The notes beneath the pieces are model-generated. The model made no database searches, had not been told where the DNA came from, and saw only the letters and a list, made by a program, of their open reading frames with translations. The position numbers and the translations under genes are program-made. From positions 26,799,572-26,863,571 of the forward strand of contig NC_054708.1 in the NCBI RefSeq assembly GCF_016097555.1: 64,000 nt of DNA. Direction: 5' to 3'. Positions 1 to 13,300 of the stretch are shown one piece after another (positions within the stretch are counted from its first letter, which is position 1; each line of letters opens with the position of its first letter). The DNA comes from Gigantopelta aegis. Its lineage: Eukaryota; Mollusca; Gastropoda; Neomphalida; Peltospiridae.

Positions 1-130
1 CGACCTCTCTCTCACTAACCACTATCCTGGACAGACAACCCATATAGTTGAGGTTTGTGTGCAATATAGCGTGCCTGAACCTCAATTGAATATACATCTA
101 AGCATGAAAATAAGTAGAAATAAGCACAAG
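1..130 (+). repeat. SINE-C, 3' fragment
   Basis: Matches the distal half of the elements at 24505-24760, 29705-29920 and 33885-34000: a CT-rich stretch, then CTGGACAGACA, then CTTGAACCTCAATTG. The tRNA-like head lies outside the window or is missing. Confidence 0.7.
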
Positions 131-339
131 GCTAGATTCATTGTCCCTGTCAATATGACATAATTTGACCCATATGAATGGATTTTTATTTGTTTTTATG
201 TTTTATGTTTTGTTTGGTAATAACTACTAGATGGAACATCAAATGATAAAGAACAAAATAGTAATGATTGGCTGCATTTTTCTTCTTCCATTAAAAAAAG
301 GACTTTAGTAACTCTTGGAAAACAGTGGGGGGGGGGGAG

Positions 340-560
340 AGGGGGGGGAGAGGGACATAGCCCAGTGGTAAAGCACTCGCCTCATGCACATGTCGATCTA
401 GGTCTATTTCTCGTTCCAGCCAGTGCTCCACAATTGGTATATCAGAGGCCGTGGTTTGTCCTATCCTGTCTGTGGAGAAAATGCATATAAAAGACCACTT
501 GCTACTAATGGAAAAATCTAGAAAATAAGTAAGGAAATGAGCTTTTGTCTTTAAAAAAAA
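340..560 (+). repeat. tRNA-derived SINE (type B)
   Basis: Starts with a degenerate tRNA-like head (ACATAGCCCAGTGGTAAAGC), followed by the conserved body seen in over a dozen copies here: TGGTATATCA, GGCCGTGGTTTGT, GCATATAAAAGA and CTACTAATGGAAAAAT. It lies just after a G-rich run at 326-353. The 3' end is decayed. Confidence 0.75.
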
Positions 561-579
561 AATAAGAAAAAAAATAGAA

Positions 580-778
580 AGAAAGAAATGTTTTATTTAA
601 CGACGCACTCAACACATTTTATTTACGGTTTACACCTACCCATTGAGCCTTGCGGAGCACTCACTCAGGGTTTGGAGTCGGTATCTGGATTAAAAATCCC
701 ATGCCTCGACTGGGATCCGAACCCAGTACCTACCAGCCTGTAGACTGATGGCTAACCACGACGACACCGAAGCCGGTA
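580..778 (-). repeat. SINE (type A), internally deleted
   Basis: On the minus strand the head carries a box-B-like GGTTCGGATCCC, and the far end carries GAGTGCGTCGTTAAATAAAA. The middle is absent compared with the copy at 57238-57625. Near-identical A-rich direct repeats (AAAAAAAATAGA) flank it and look like a target-site duplication. Confidence 0.75.
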
Positions 779-1660
779 AAAAAAATAGAGATAATATCCT
801 AGTCAAAAACACCACCACATGCATATGATCTATTGTTTTATTCAAATATAAATATAACCATACATACAAGTTATCAGTACAACAAGAATAGTGATATAGA
901 TAAATATTTGTGTGTGTGAAGGGATGTAATAATAAACTAAAGGAAATTATAAATATGTGTGTCATAACCTAACAGATCCATATTTTGTGTTAGCGAGTAT
1001 ATTGGGTTAGTAGACACATTGGATGGGTGTAGGAAGGTGCCAAAAGTGGGGAGCGCGCACACACACATGTAAATATATAAAAACCATAACTGCTGCTACA
1101 AAGTGGGGGAACTCGTCTCCCTGTCCCCCACTTCCTACGCCAGTGCATTGTTTATTTTTATCTCTGTGTCATGGTACTATATTCAACTTATATCTTCTGT
1201 GGCAGAATATCTGTTTTCGACGGTCTACATTTGATCTAAAAACAACTGTTAATACAAACATTACAAAATGTGCATCTTGGTGCCACTATTATAAACAGAA
1301 AATTTCACAATTTCACCATATTTTCACATGTAAATATAAAGTTAAAAATTTAACACAATGAAAATATAGGTAAACATAATTAGGCCCACTTTCCATTTAT
1401 GCAATTTCACGCACAAGTTTATGGATATGATATAGGACCTTTTCCATATCGCTATACCGCGTGTAGGTATTCAGTGTGCTGAAAAACAAAGTTGATTGAT
1501 GTACAGTTTTACGTGCACTCCGACAACATAAAATTTTGTATAGTAATCCGCTTGCGAAAACACAGATATGGAAAAGCACATTTCCACCCAAGGAAACGCA
1601 CACGATAAAACACAGACAGAATTATGTAAATGGAAAGTGTGCTTTAGATATATGATTAGG
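779..1660. other. AT-rich intergenic stretch
   Basis: No coding exon, RNA gene or recognisable element seen. Short open frames in both directions lack family features. Confidence 0.5.
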
Positions 1661-2014
1661 TTAAAGTGACAGATCTTAGTGTTTAAACACTACAGCATAT
1701 TTTTCACCAACAGATCCAATTTTAATAACTGATGTCAAACATTATTTACATTTTATTGTTTAGTTTATCTATTTTCATAAATCAGTAGTGTTTTTGGTCA
1801 TCCTGGTGTTTCTACTACCATGAAATACATTTCTGACTCCTTTAAAAATGCATGTTCATCTAAGAAGTACCAGTTAAGGGCATTTCCCCAGTTTCAACGT
1901 CACAGATTCTTGTCTTATGCTATTATATCTTTATCCACACATGTTACAGGTTTGTAGATTAACCAAAACTTAGTGTCCATTTTCATGGATTCAAACTAGG
2001 GTGTGCGCCTTTAA
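1661..2014 (-). repeat. MITE family 1, TTAA-type
   Basis: A diverged minus-strand copy of the element at 51203-51599: shared ends AAACTAGGGTGTG and the internal TTTAAACACTACAGCATAT. Its ends are TTAA-like, which suggests a piggyBac-type non-autonomous element; that class is an inference. Confidence 0.65.
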
Positions 2015-2062
2015 GAAAATAGGACATACGCCATCCTGAGATAAGAAGAAAAGTCAATATTT

Positions 2063-2120
2063 TAAATTGAAATTGCTTGCATTGTACCTACGGTATGTAC
2101 AATGCAAGCAATTTCAAATT
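2063..2120. repeat. Short near-perfect hairpin
   Basis: Two arms of about 23 nt (ATTGCTTGCATTGTAC and its complement) are separated by a short loop. No target duplication is evident. Confidence 0.7.
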
Positions 2121-2961
2121 AAAATAACATACCACCTGTAGGTCATGAGATTATATAAATACTATGAAAAGTACATGTAAATACACTCACAAGAATAAGA
2201 GAGAATTCTGGATCAGTTAAAACAATGGAATTGGTTGAAAGAAAGCACTGATAAACCAAACCAGTCATAATTTTTTTTTTTTAAAGAGAATGATTCATAC
2301 AAAATGAATAGAAATGGAATGGTTTATAATATTTTCTAAAAGTAAAAGGGTCTGTAATGAGCTTTTAAAAGTTAAATAGTATAATTCACAAAAAGACACA
2401 TAAAAATGGATGAGTTTTTTGCTTTGAAAAAAAAAAGATTTATAAATAGAGAAAAAAGAAGAAGAGAAACAGAATAAATGCATACCGTCATCATGACTGC
2501 TGTTCTTTTACAATATCTAATAAATCATAAATATATTTATTATCCCAGCAGCCACTCATAACGCGGAAAATAAAAATCATAATTTCTCACATGCATTGGT
2601 CCAACGAACAATACTATTGGATGATTTGACACTTGTAAACCAATTATGACCTTGTCGGTACTAAATATGATGTCATCACGATTTGGCAAACACACAATGA
2701 CGTCATGTAGTTTAAAGAGTTTGCATTTACGGCTGTCTGTTTTTGGTGTTAAATTTATAACAAAATGTCATTTTAATGCAATTCATTATAGATTTTTGTA
2801 CCAGAATAAAGAGAACTTTTGTTTTTGAAAATTATCTATGAACGTGATTAAATAACAAAGTTATAGCAATACTCAGAACAGTATGTAAAGTAGTTTATAT
2901 AGTTTCTATACATGTACGTGCATGTGTGTTGAAAATAAAAGCTTTTAGAGACAAAATTTCT

Positions 2962-3126
2962 CAGATAATAAATAGAATAACAAACTCGGTACCAGTTATT
3001 ATCAAATTTATGTCTCGAGTGAAATAATTTTCAATTGTACGAGCTACGCTTTAGCTCGTGACAACTGCAAATTATTTCACTCGGGACATAAATTTGATAA
3101 TAACTGGTAACTTGTTTATTATCCTC
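2962..3126. repeat. Foldback MITE family 3
   Basis: Nearly the whole element is one inverted repeat: TTATCAAATTTATGTC and GAGTGAAATAATTT pair with their complements around an ACGAGC/GCTCGT core. A second copy lies at 17608-17765. Confidence 0.8.
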
Positions 3127-4164
3127 TATAGGTACACACAAAATTATCTCAAGTACATGTATAATATTTTTCAGTACTAAACATATCGAAATAAAAATTT
3201 AACTTTTCCTTATTTTGTATCACAGTCTGAATACAATACAATGTACCATGAAATAGAACAAAACTATCAGTGACGTCGTCCATGCAACTCAAAAATACTA
3301 CTAATATATTCCATGGAAAACCATATATAATGCTGCTGAAAGGTTCCATGGAAGGAAAATACACCAGCAGAGTTTTTTAAAACAATCTACCATTGTAAAA
3401 AAGTACAATTTCCAAGGAAGATATAAATGCCAGTAAAATGTGATCTTTGAAAATGCAGAGCTCACCCTGCTAATTTTTATACAAAGTGGCCACAACAATT
3501 AGTCTTTGGCTAATAAAATATTCCTTAAATTGAGCACATTTTAATAATTTTCAAAGAAATCTTTTATATATCTGAAAAATGGCTACATTCTGGTGTCACA
3601 TCTTTGGGCACTGCTAGTCTATGCGACATTCATACAGAACAAAAATCCACGAGTCCCAACATATTGGACTCTAGTACTGACAATATCTTAAATGGCTTCC
3701 AATAATCTAAATTAGGAGAACAATTGATCACTCCCCTCAATTTTGTTCATGGAGAAGTCTATAAAAATCCCATGGAAATATTCCATGGAAGACAAAAGTA
3801 CCAGTGAAGTCTTCCATCGAACACAAAAATGGCACTGAAATGTTTACATTCGCTCATGGAAATTTCAGCACATCCCTTCATTCTTTCCAGAAACAGATCC
3901 AACGAGGGGGAGACCAATCCTAAAAATATTCAAGATCTCCTTTTTTTCTTCTTTTAATTTTTTGTTTCAATGGGATGTCCTTTTGACAAGTTGGTTCATG
4001 TGCCTGTTTCCTGTTAGTCCCCCACTCCCCCTCCATATATTTCCTGGATTCACCCCTGCTTTCCCAGAATATATATCAAAGAGAGAATGATAGATTTTAT
4101 AATCTACTTTGTCCTACCAAAACATTACTGTCCCCTACAAGATGCTGTAGACAGCCAAATATCA
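3127..4164. other. Downstream flank and candidate 3' UTR of gene 1
   Basis: Lies 3' of the transporter stop codon. On the minus strand, ATTAAA at about 3953-3958 and AATAAA at 3115-3120 are possible polyadenylation signals. Several TTCCATGGAA-like words (around 3311, 3347, 3771 and 3784) suggest a decayed tandem repeat. No other coding exon was seen. Confidence 0.4.
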
Positions 4165-4313
4165 CTAATCAACCTTATTTTCATTGCCGGTTTCCGAACT
4201 AATGTCAGTGTATGCCAGCACTTTCTTCTGGTCTCGCTTGAGCACGAACATGGTGAGCAAGAATAACACTGATCCCAGCACGTAGAGTCCAGGATACAGG
4301 ACGTACAAGGCAC
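4165..4313 (-). CDS. Gene 1 exon 10 (last helix, C-terminus, stop)
   Basis: The acceptor TTTGTTTTCAG precedes GTGCCTTG. It encodes YVLYPGLYVLGSVLFLL and a charged tail ending NENKVD, then TAG at 4167-4165. It begins in the phase left by exon 9. Confidence 0.85.
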
Positions 4314-7300
4314 CTGAAAACAAACACCAAGTACATATTGACCGTAGTTCCCTGGGTACATACATGGACAGGTACCTTTTCTGTTCAGCAGAAAATACAT
4401 TTGGAGCTAATATAAATATATTTCATATTTCTTTTGGTGCTGGGTTTAATTTTAAAATATCAAAGTACATATTGAGTGTAGCTGACATGGTATATACCTT
4501 TTCTGTTCAGCAGAAAATGCATTTGGAGCTACTACGAACATATTTCGTGTTTCATATTTCTTTTAGTTGGTGCTCAGTATAATTTTAAAATGTCGAGACA
4601 AACTCTTTTCTTTTCCTTTCCTTTAAATAACATTTCTGATACAAAACATTAATTAATAATTAATTTCATTTTAACAAAAACACTGGCTCCTAAACAAAAA
4701 GATTTTTTAAAAGTTGTGAACTCTGACCTCTCAAGGCATCTGTTTTGTTATATCCATTGTTCTCCAGAGCCTGTTGGATGGGTGGCACAAGCAACGGCAT
4801 GGCTCCACCAACGTTGCTGATGATAAACAGGTAGACAGCGACCGCGGAGGTGCGGATATTGGACGGGACGAGCTCAACCAGCACAGTTAACGTGACACCA
4901 ACCCACATCTCCCCTGAAATAAAAAAAACATATCAGTATCATTTATATGTATCTTTTACAGGTAACCATGAATAATAACCGGACTAAACTAATAATAGTT
5001 AATGTGAAACCAACCCACATCTCCCCTAAAACAAAAACTTGCCTTATCAGTATCACTTACAGGTAACCACAGAACTACATGTACATATATATCGTCAACG
5101 TCCCTAACTGTGTTATGCTTTAAATTCCGTTCACTTTGTTTTCTCATGCACGGTTCGCGCAATCGACATCCGATTTGTTGTCGTCGGCATGTCGTTCATT
5201 TATGAGGTTTTTCTTCACAGTTCAGGAACATTTTTATAAACAATAAAGTTGAGAAAAGTAAGTATCTAAATACAAAACTTTACAAACCCCTAAAACCATT
5301 AATTTTATTAAGTCGTTTTTGTTTATTCCTTAAAATTACCGATATCGGGTCCACATGACTCGTAGAAATTGACTTAAAATGGAGAAAGATGAATTAACAT
5401 TCGGTGCATGTCACATGACCTCACACGTGCCAGATCAACAAGGCCAAATAATTTTTAAGACCCCTGTTATTAGAATTTGTTTTCAATTATTATATTCGAT
5501 CTGCAAAAGGTATGCTACATTTTTGTGTCTCTATTGTAGTGAATAGTATTCATAATCCATTCATAACAGTTGTAAATAATTTTGAGTATATAAATTGTGT
5601 TAATTTAGAATCAATTCATTAAAAAAAATATATTTTACAAACTATTCGCAGGTATGAACGTAATGCCTATCAGTATTGACATCAAGTGTGAGCGATGTGT
5701 GTTGATAAAACGCGGACCGGAACCACAACACTTGATAAATTGAATTTTTCCTTTTAAAAAATTAATAAATTAAGTGTTCGGCAACTGTGCATAATTAAGT
5801 AACATATATTTTTTCATGTAGTTGCCTTAAAAATGGAAAATGACTAACCGCACATGCGCAGTACGATACTTTTTGCAAATGCATGCGCCTGAACGCAGTT
5901 AGAAACTTCGCATCCTTTCCTGTTTAACGGAGGGTGTTTCACTTTTATTTATTAGAATGGATTTGTTTTACGTCCACATTGTTGATTTTTTACGTTTCTT
6001 GATTGCAATTTATTTTGTTTCACGTATTGTAGCTGAAAAATGTAGAATAGTATTTCCGTAAATATCGTATTCGTGTTTTTGTCGTTAGGTGAACGCAGTT
6101 TGGGACATCGATGGTACTAATAGTTGAAAAAAAAATCATGTTACTAGTAACATCCCAGGCTTGTCTGGAAAACAAAGTTTTGGTATCGCCTAAGGTCAAG
6201 GACCATAACTGTCAAAAATGGGTAAGTCATTTTGAAAGTCAAACTTGATCTGTAACAGTACATGATAAAGCTATACATAAAATTTCAGCACAATATTCTG
6301 ATGCATTGTGAAAAACCCCACCCCAGGACTATACTAATGGTTAATGTGATGCCAACCTACATCTCCCCTGAAATAAAAAACTTGCTTATCACTACCATTT
6401 ACACGTAACCATGGATAATACACAGAAGAATGCTAATGATTAATATAACCCCAACTCGCATCTCCCCTGAAATAAAACTCCCCTTCTCAGTATCACTTAC
6501 ACTTAAAGGCATACTGTCATGGATTTAAGGACCTTATTTCTCTAAAAATGAATAATAAATATAAATTACATTAATTTTTACAGACCAAATCTAGCTATTG
6601 CATCACTTTAACTACACCATGATGGAGTGAAATCCATGTCAACTCCCTCAGCAATGTTAGTTTTTGAATTAGGGACCATTGCCATAATTCAATTATTTTT
6701 ACAAAATATAAGTGGAGTATGGTGGTTACGTAGATGGTTGATAAAAGTACATTTAGGGACAGATCCAATATATATATATTTTTAAGTAATACTTTGTTAG
6801 GCCATGTAATAGGTCAGTGGTCTGTGACAATATGCCTTTAACCATGGATAAAACACAGGACTATACTAATGGTTAACTTGACTCCAAACCACATATCCCC
6901 CTACAAGGTAATAACAGGATAATACAGGACATGGTTATTGGTTAACGCAATGCCAACCCACATCTCCCCCTACAAGGTAACAAATGGATAATACAGGACA
7001 TTGTTATTGGTTAACGCAATGCCAACCCACATCTCCCCCTACAAGGTAATCACTGGATAACACAGGACATTGTTATTGGTTAACGCAATGCCAACCCACA
7101 TCTCCCCCTACAAGGTAATCACTGGATAACACAGGACATTGTTATTGGTTAACGCAATGCCAACCCACATCTCCCCCTACAAGGTAATCACTGGATAACA
7201 CAGGACATTGTTATTGGTTAACGCAATGCCAACCCACATCTCCCCCTACAAGGTAATGACTGGATAACACAGGACATTGTTATTGGTTAACGCAATGCCA

Positions 7301-10300
7301 ACCCACATCTCCCCCTACAAGGTAATGACTGGATAACACAGGACATTGTTATTGGTTAACGCAATGCCAACCCACATCTCCCCCTACAAGGTAATGACTG
7401 GATAACACAGGACATTGTTATTGGTTAACGCAATGCCAACCCACATCTCCCCCTACAAGGTAATGACTGGATAACACAGGACATTGTTATTGGTTAACGC
7501 AATGCCAACCCACATCTCCCCCTACAAGGTAATGACTGGATAACACAGGACATTGTTATTGGTTAACGCAATGCCAACCCACATCTCCCCCTACAAGGTA
7601 ATGACTGGATAACACAGGACATTGTTATTGGTTAACGCAATGCCAACCCACATCTCCCCCTACAATGTAATGACTGGATAACACAGGACATTGTTATTGG
7701 TTAACGCAATGCCAACCCACATCTCCCCCTACAATGTAATGACTGGATAACACAGGACATTGTTATTGGTTAACGCAATGCCAACCCACATCTCCCCCTA
7801 CAATGTAATGACTGGATAACACAGGACATTGTTATTGGTTAACGCAATGCCAACCCACATCTCCCCCTACAATGTAATGACTGGATAACACAGGACATTG
7901 TTATTGGTTAACGCAATGCCAACCCACATCTCCCCCTACAATGTAATGACTGGATAACACAGGACATTGTTATTGGTTAACGCAATGCCAACCCACATCT
8001 CCCCCTACAATGTAATGACTGGATAACACAGGACATTGTTATTGGTTAACGCAATGCCAACCCACATCTCCCCCTACAATGTAATGACTGGATAACACAG
8101 GACATTGTTATTGGTTAACGCAATGCCAACCCACATCTCCCCCTACAAGGTAATGACTGGATAACACAGGACATTGTTATTGGTTAACGCAATGCCAACC
8201 CACATCTCCCCCTACAAGGTAATGACTGGATAACACAGGACATTGTTATTGGTTAACGCAATGCCAACCCACATCTCCCCCTACAAGGTAATGACTGGAT
8301 AACACAGGACATTGTTATTGGTTAACGCAATGCCAACCCACATCTCCCCCTACAAGGTAATGACTGGATAACACAGGACATTGTTATTGGTTAACGCAAT
8401 GCCAACCCACATCTCCCCCTACAAGGTAATGACTGGATAACACAGGACATTGTTATTGGTTAACGCAATGCCAACCCACATCTCCCCCTACAAGGTAATG
8501 ACTGGATAACACAGGACATTGTTATTGGTTAACGCAATGCCAACCCACATCTCCCCCTACAAGGTAATGACTGGATAACACAGGACATTGTTATTGGTTA
8601 ACGCAATGCCAACCCACATCTCCCCCTACAAGGTAATGACTGGATAACACAGGACATTGTTATTGGTTAACGCAATGCCAACCCACATCTCCCCCATCTC
8701 CCCCTACAAGGTAATGACTGGATAACACAGGACATTGTTATTGGTTAACGCAATGCCAACCCACATCTCCCCCTACAAGGTAATGACTGGATAACACAGG
8801 ACATTGTTATTGGTTAACGCAATGCCAACCCACATCTCCCCCTACAAGGTAATGACTGGATAACACAGGACATTGTTATTGGTTAACGCAATGCCAACCC
8901 ACATCTCCCCCTACAAGGTAATGACTGGATAACACAGGACATTGTTATTGGTTAACGCAATGCCAACCCACATCTCCCCCTACAAGGTAATGACTGGATA
9001 ACACAGGACATTGTTATTGGTTAACGCAATGCCAACCCACATCTCCCCCTACACTGTAATCACTGGATAACACAGGACATTGTTATTGGTTAACGCAATG
9101 CCAACCCACATCTCCCCCTACACTGTAATGACTGGATAACACAGGACATTGTTATTGGTTAACGCAATGCCAACCCACATCTCCCCCTACAATGTAATGA
9201 CTGGATAACACAGGACATTGTTATTGGTTAACGCAATGCCAACCCACATCTCCCCCTACAATGTAATGACTGGATAACACAGGACATTGTTATTGGTTAA
9301 CGCAATGCCAACCCACATCTCCCCCTACAAGGTAATGACTGGATAACACAGGACATTGTTATTGGTTAACGCAATGCCAACCCACATCTCCCCCTACAAT
9401 GTAATGACTGGATAACACAGGACATTGTTATTGGTTAACGCAATGCCAACCCACATCTCCCCCTACAATGTAATAACTGGATAACACAGGACATTGTTAT
9501 TGGTTAACGCAATGCCAACCCACATCTCCCCCTACAATGTAATGACTGGATAACACAGGACATTGTTATTGGTTAACGCAATGCCAACCCACATCTCCCC
9601 CTACAATGTAATGACTGGATAACACAGGACATTGTTATTGGTTAACGCAATGCCAACCCACATCTCCCCCTACAATGTAATGACTGGATAACACAGGACA
9701 TTGTTATTGGTTAACGCAATGCCAACCCACATCTCCCCCTACAATGTAATGACTGGATAACACAGGACATTGTTATTGGTTAACGCAATGCCAACCCACA
9801 TCTCCCCCTACAATGTAATGACTGGATAACACAGGACATTGTTATTGGTTAACGCAATGCCAACCCACATCTCCCCCTACAATGTAATGACTGGATAACA
9901 CAGGACATTGTTATTGGTTAACGCAATGCCAACCCACATCTCCCCCTACAATGTAATGACTGGATAACACAGGACATTGTTATTGGTTAACGCAATGCCA
10001 ACCCACATCTCCCCCTACAATGTAATGACTGGATAACACAGGACATTGTTATTGGTTAACGCAATGCCAACCCACATCTCCCCCTACAATGTAATGACTG
10101 GATAACACAGGACATTGTTATTGGTTAACGCAATGGTAATGACTGGATAACACAGGACATTGTTATTGGTTAACGCAATGCCAACCCACATCTCCCCCTA
10201 CAATGTAATGACTGGATAACACAGGACATTGTTATTGGTTAACGCAATGCCAACCCACATCTCCCCCTACAAGGTAATGACTGGATAACACAGGACATTG

Positions 10301-13300
10301 TTATTGGTTAACGCAATGCCAACCCACATCTCCCCCTACAATGTAATGACTGGATAACACAGGACATTGTTATTGGTTAACGCAATGCCAACCCACATCT
10401 CCCCCTACAATGTAATGACTGGATAACACAGGACATTGTTATTGGTTAACGCAATGCCAACCCACATCTCCCCCTACAATGTAATGACTGGATAACACAG
10501 GACATTGTTATTGGTTAACGCAATGCCAACCCACATCTCCCCCTACAATGTAATGACTGGATAACACAGGACATTGTTATTGGTTAACGCAATGCCAACC
10601 CACATCTCCCCCTACAATGTAATGACTGGATAACACAGGACATTGTTATTGGTTAACGCAATGCCAACCCACATCTCCCCCTACAATGTAATGACTGGAT
10701 AACACAGGACATTGTTATTGGTTAACGCAATGCCAACCCACATCTCCCCCTACAATGTAATGACTGGATAACACAGGACATTGTTATTGGTTAACGCAAT
10801 GCCAACCCACATCTCCCCCTACAATGTAATGACTGGATAACACAGGACATTGTTATTGGTTAACGCAATGCCAACCCACATCTCCCCCTACAATGTAATG
10901 ACTGGATAACACAGGACATTGTTATTGGTTAACGCAATGCCAACCCACATCTCCCCCTACAATGTAATGACTGGATAACACAGGACATTGTTATTGGTTA
11001 ACGCAATGCCAACCCACATCTCCCCCTACAATGTAATGACTGGATAACACAGGACATTGTTATTGGTTAACGCAATGCCAACCCACATCTCCCCCTACAA
11101 GGTAATGACTGGATAACACAGGACATTGTTATTGGTTAACGCAATGCCAACCCACATCTCCCCCTACAATGTAATGACTGGATAACACAGGACATTGTTA
11201 TTGGTTAACGCAATGCCAACCCACATCTCCCCCTACAATGTAATAACTGGATAACACAGGACATTGTTATTGGTTAACGCAATGCCAACCTACATCTCCC
11301 CCTACAATGTAATGACTGGATAACACAGGACATTGTTATTGGTTAACGCAATGCCAACCCACATCTCCCCCTACAATGTAATGACTGGATAACACAGGAC
11401 ATTGTTATTGGTTAACGCAATGCCAACCCACATCTCCCCCTACAATGTAATAACTGGATAACACAGGACATTGTTATTGGTTAACGCAATGCCAACCCAC
11501 ATCTCCCCCTACAAGGTAATGACTGGATAACACAGGACATTGTTATTCGTTAACGCAATGCCAACCCACATCTCCTCTGAAATAAAAATTAATCGGATCA
11601 ATATTATTCACAGATAACCATGGATAATACACAAGATTATACTGATGGTTATTTTAATACCAACTAAAAACATGTATAAATAAAAACTCACCAGTAATAA
11701 GACTAATGGTAAATGTAATGACAGCCCGTATCACCCCTGATATGTATTTAAAAATCATCTTACTAGTTCAGTATACAGGTAACCGTTAAGATAATACATA
11801 GAACTATACTTATATATGTTTAATATAATACCAACTGACAACTTTCAAAGTAAAGGAATGTTCTTTTTAATTACACCCCATTACATCAGTTTAATCAGTG
11901 GCTAGTAGTTGTAACACATTTGATATTTGGTTTGTAATGTTAAAGAAAATTAAAGTTTCTTTTGTTTATCGACACTTCTAGAGCACATTATTTAGTAATC
12001 ATTGGCTATTGGATGTCAAACATTTGGTAATTTTGACATGCACTGACTGGAACGAGAAACAGCTCAATTGGCCACTGACGGGGGTCGATCCCACACCGAC
12101 TGTGCATCAGATGAGTACTTTAACAATGGTAAATCAAAGTCTGGTACATGTGCTGTACTGTCTGCGAAAAAGTGCATATAAGAAATCCTTCACTACTATT
12201 GGAAAAATGTAGCAGGTTTCCTCTTAAGACTATGAGTCAAAATGACCAAGATGTTTGACATCCAATAGCAAATGATTAATTAATCAATGTGCTCTAGTGG
12301 TGTCGTCAAACAAAACAAACTTTTAAGTTTTAACTCTAAATCTTACCGATTATGTAGGTTGGAATCTGACTCAGAAATGCATACGGTGGATCCAGAAACA
12401 AAGTTCCAGCTGCAAAGGGAGCGGCCAGTATCTGAAGATGAAAGGAATGTAGCTATATTTTATTTGACAATCATGGTTGTTAAAAAGGCTGTAGACATCA
12501 CATCACCATTCTCTGTGTCATTATTTTGGGCAGCAGCTTAAATTCGCAGACCCTAGTTTCAACCCCATGAACCAAACAAGTGTGGTTAATCCACAAACCT
12601 GTAACACATTTGGATACAGCTACAATAAAGTGATACAAGAGTCTGTGACGTTGAAATGGAAAAATATCTTCTAAAAATAGACCACAGCTTGTCTCCATAA
12701 CAGTGACTTAATCAGAGGTACTTGTATTTTTTTAAATAAGAAAAATGCACTTTGTGATATTAGAAATACTAGGATGATCAAAAACACTCTGGATGTATGG
12801 ATATTAATAACCTAAACAATAAAATGTAAGGGGCCATTCACAATTATCAACATTATCATAAGTGTACATAGAGTACACTTTTTCATGACCCCCCCCCCCC
12901 CCCCCCGACCCCCCATAAGTGTACAAAATAAAATGTTGAATTTTTTGGTCCATCTTTTATTGGCAGTTATATTAGAATGTCACTAGCCACTGGAGTGGGC
13001 CTATCATAATCTAGAAGCCATGTTCAAGTGATTTTCTTGGGTCTTCCTTTCTTTTGCTGTGAGGTATCGGTGTTTAAAATGGGTGCTGAATAGGTGCTGT
13101 TTATAATAACGACAATTAGGGGGAAAATAGATTTCTCGGAAAGTTATAAATCGACATGTATTTGTATTTCTAAAAAGCGTACAGCGGCTGTTAACCCCCT
13201 TCCCCCCAGGGTACGGTTTGTACACTTATGTTAATGTTGACAATTGTGAATGACCCCTAAGCAACGTCTGATTTCAATGATCAAAAACAGCTCTAATAGT

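Noticed and set aside
6907-11577. CRISPR-like or centromeric satellite array
   Set aside because: Units are contiguous without unique spacers, so it is not CRISPR. Limited extent inside one intron and derivation from the neighbouring exon argue against a centromeric satellite.
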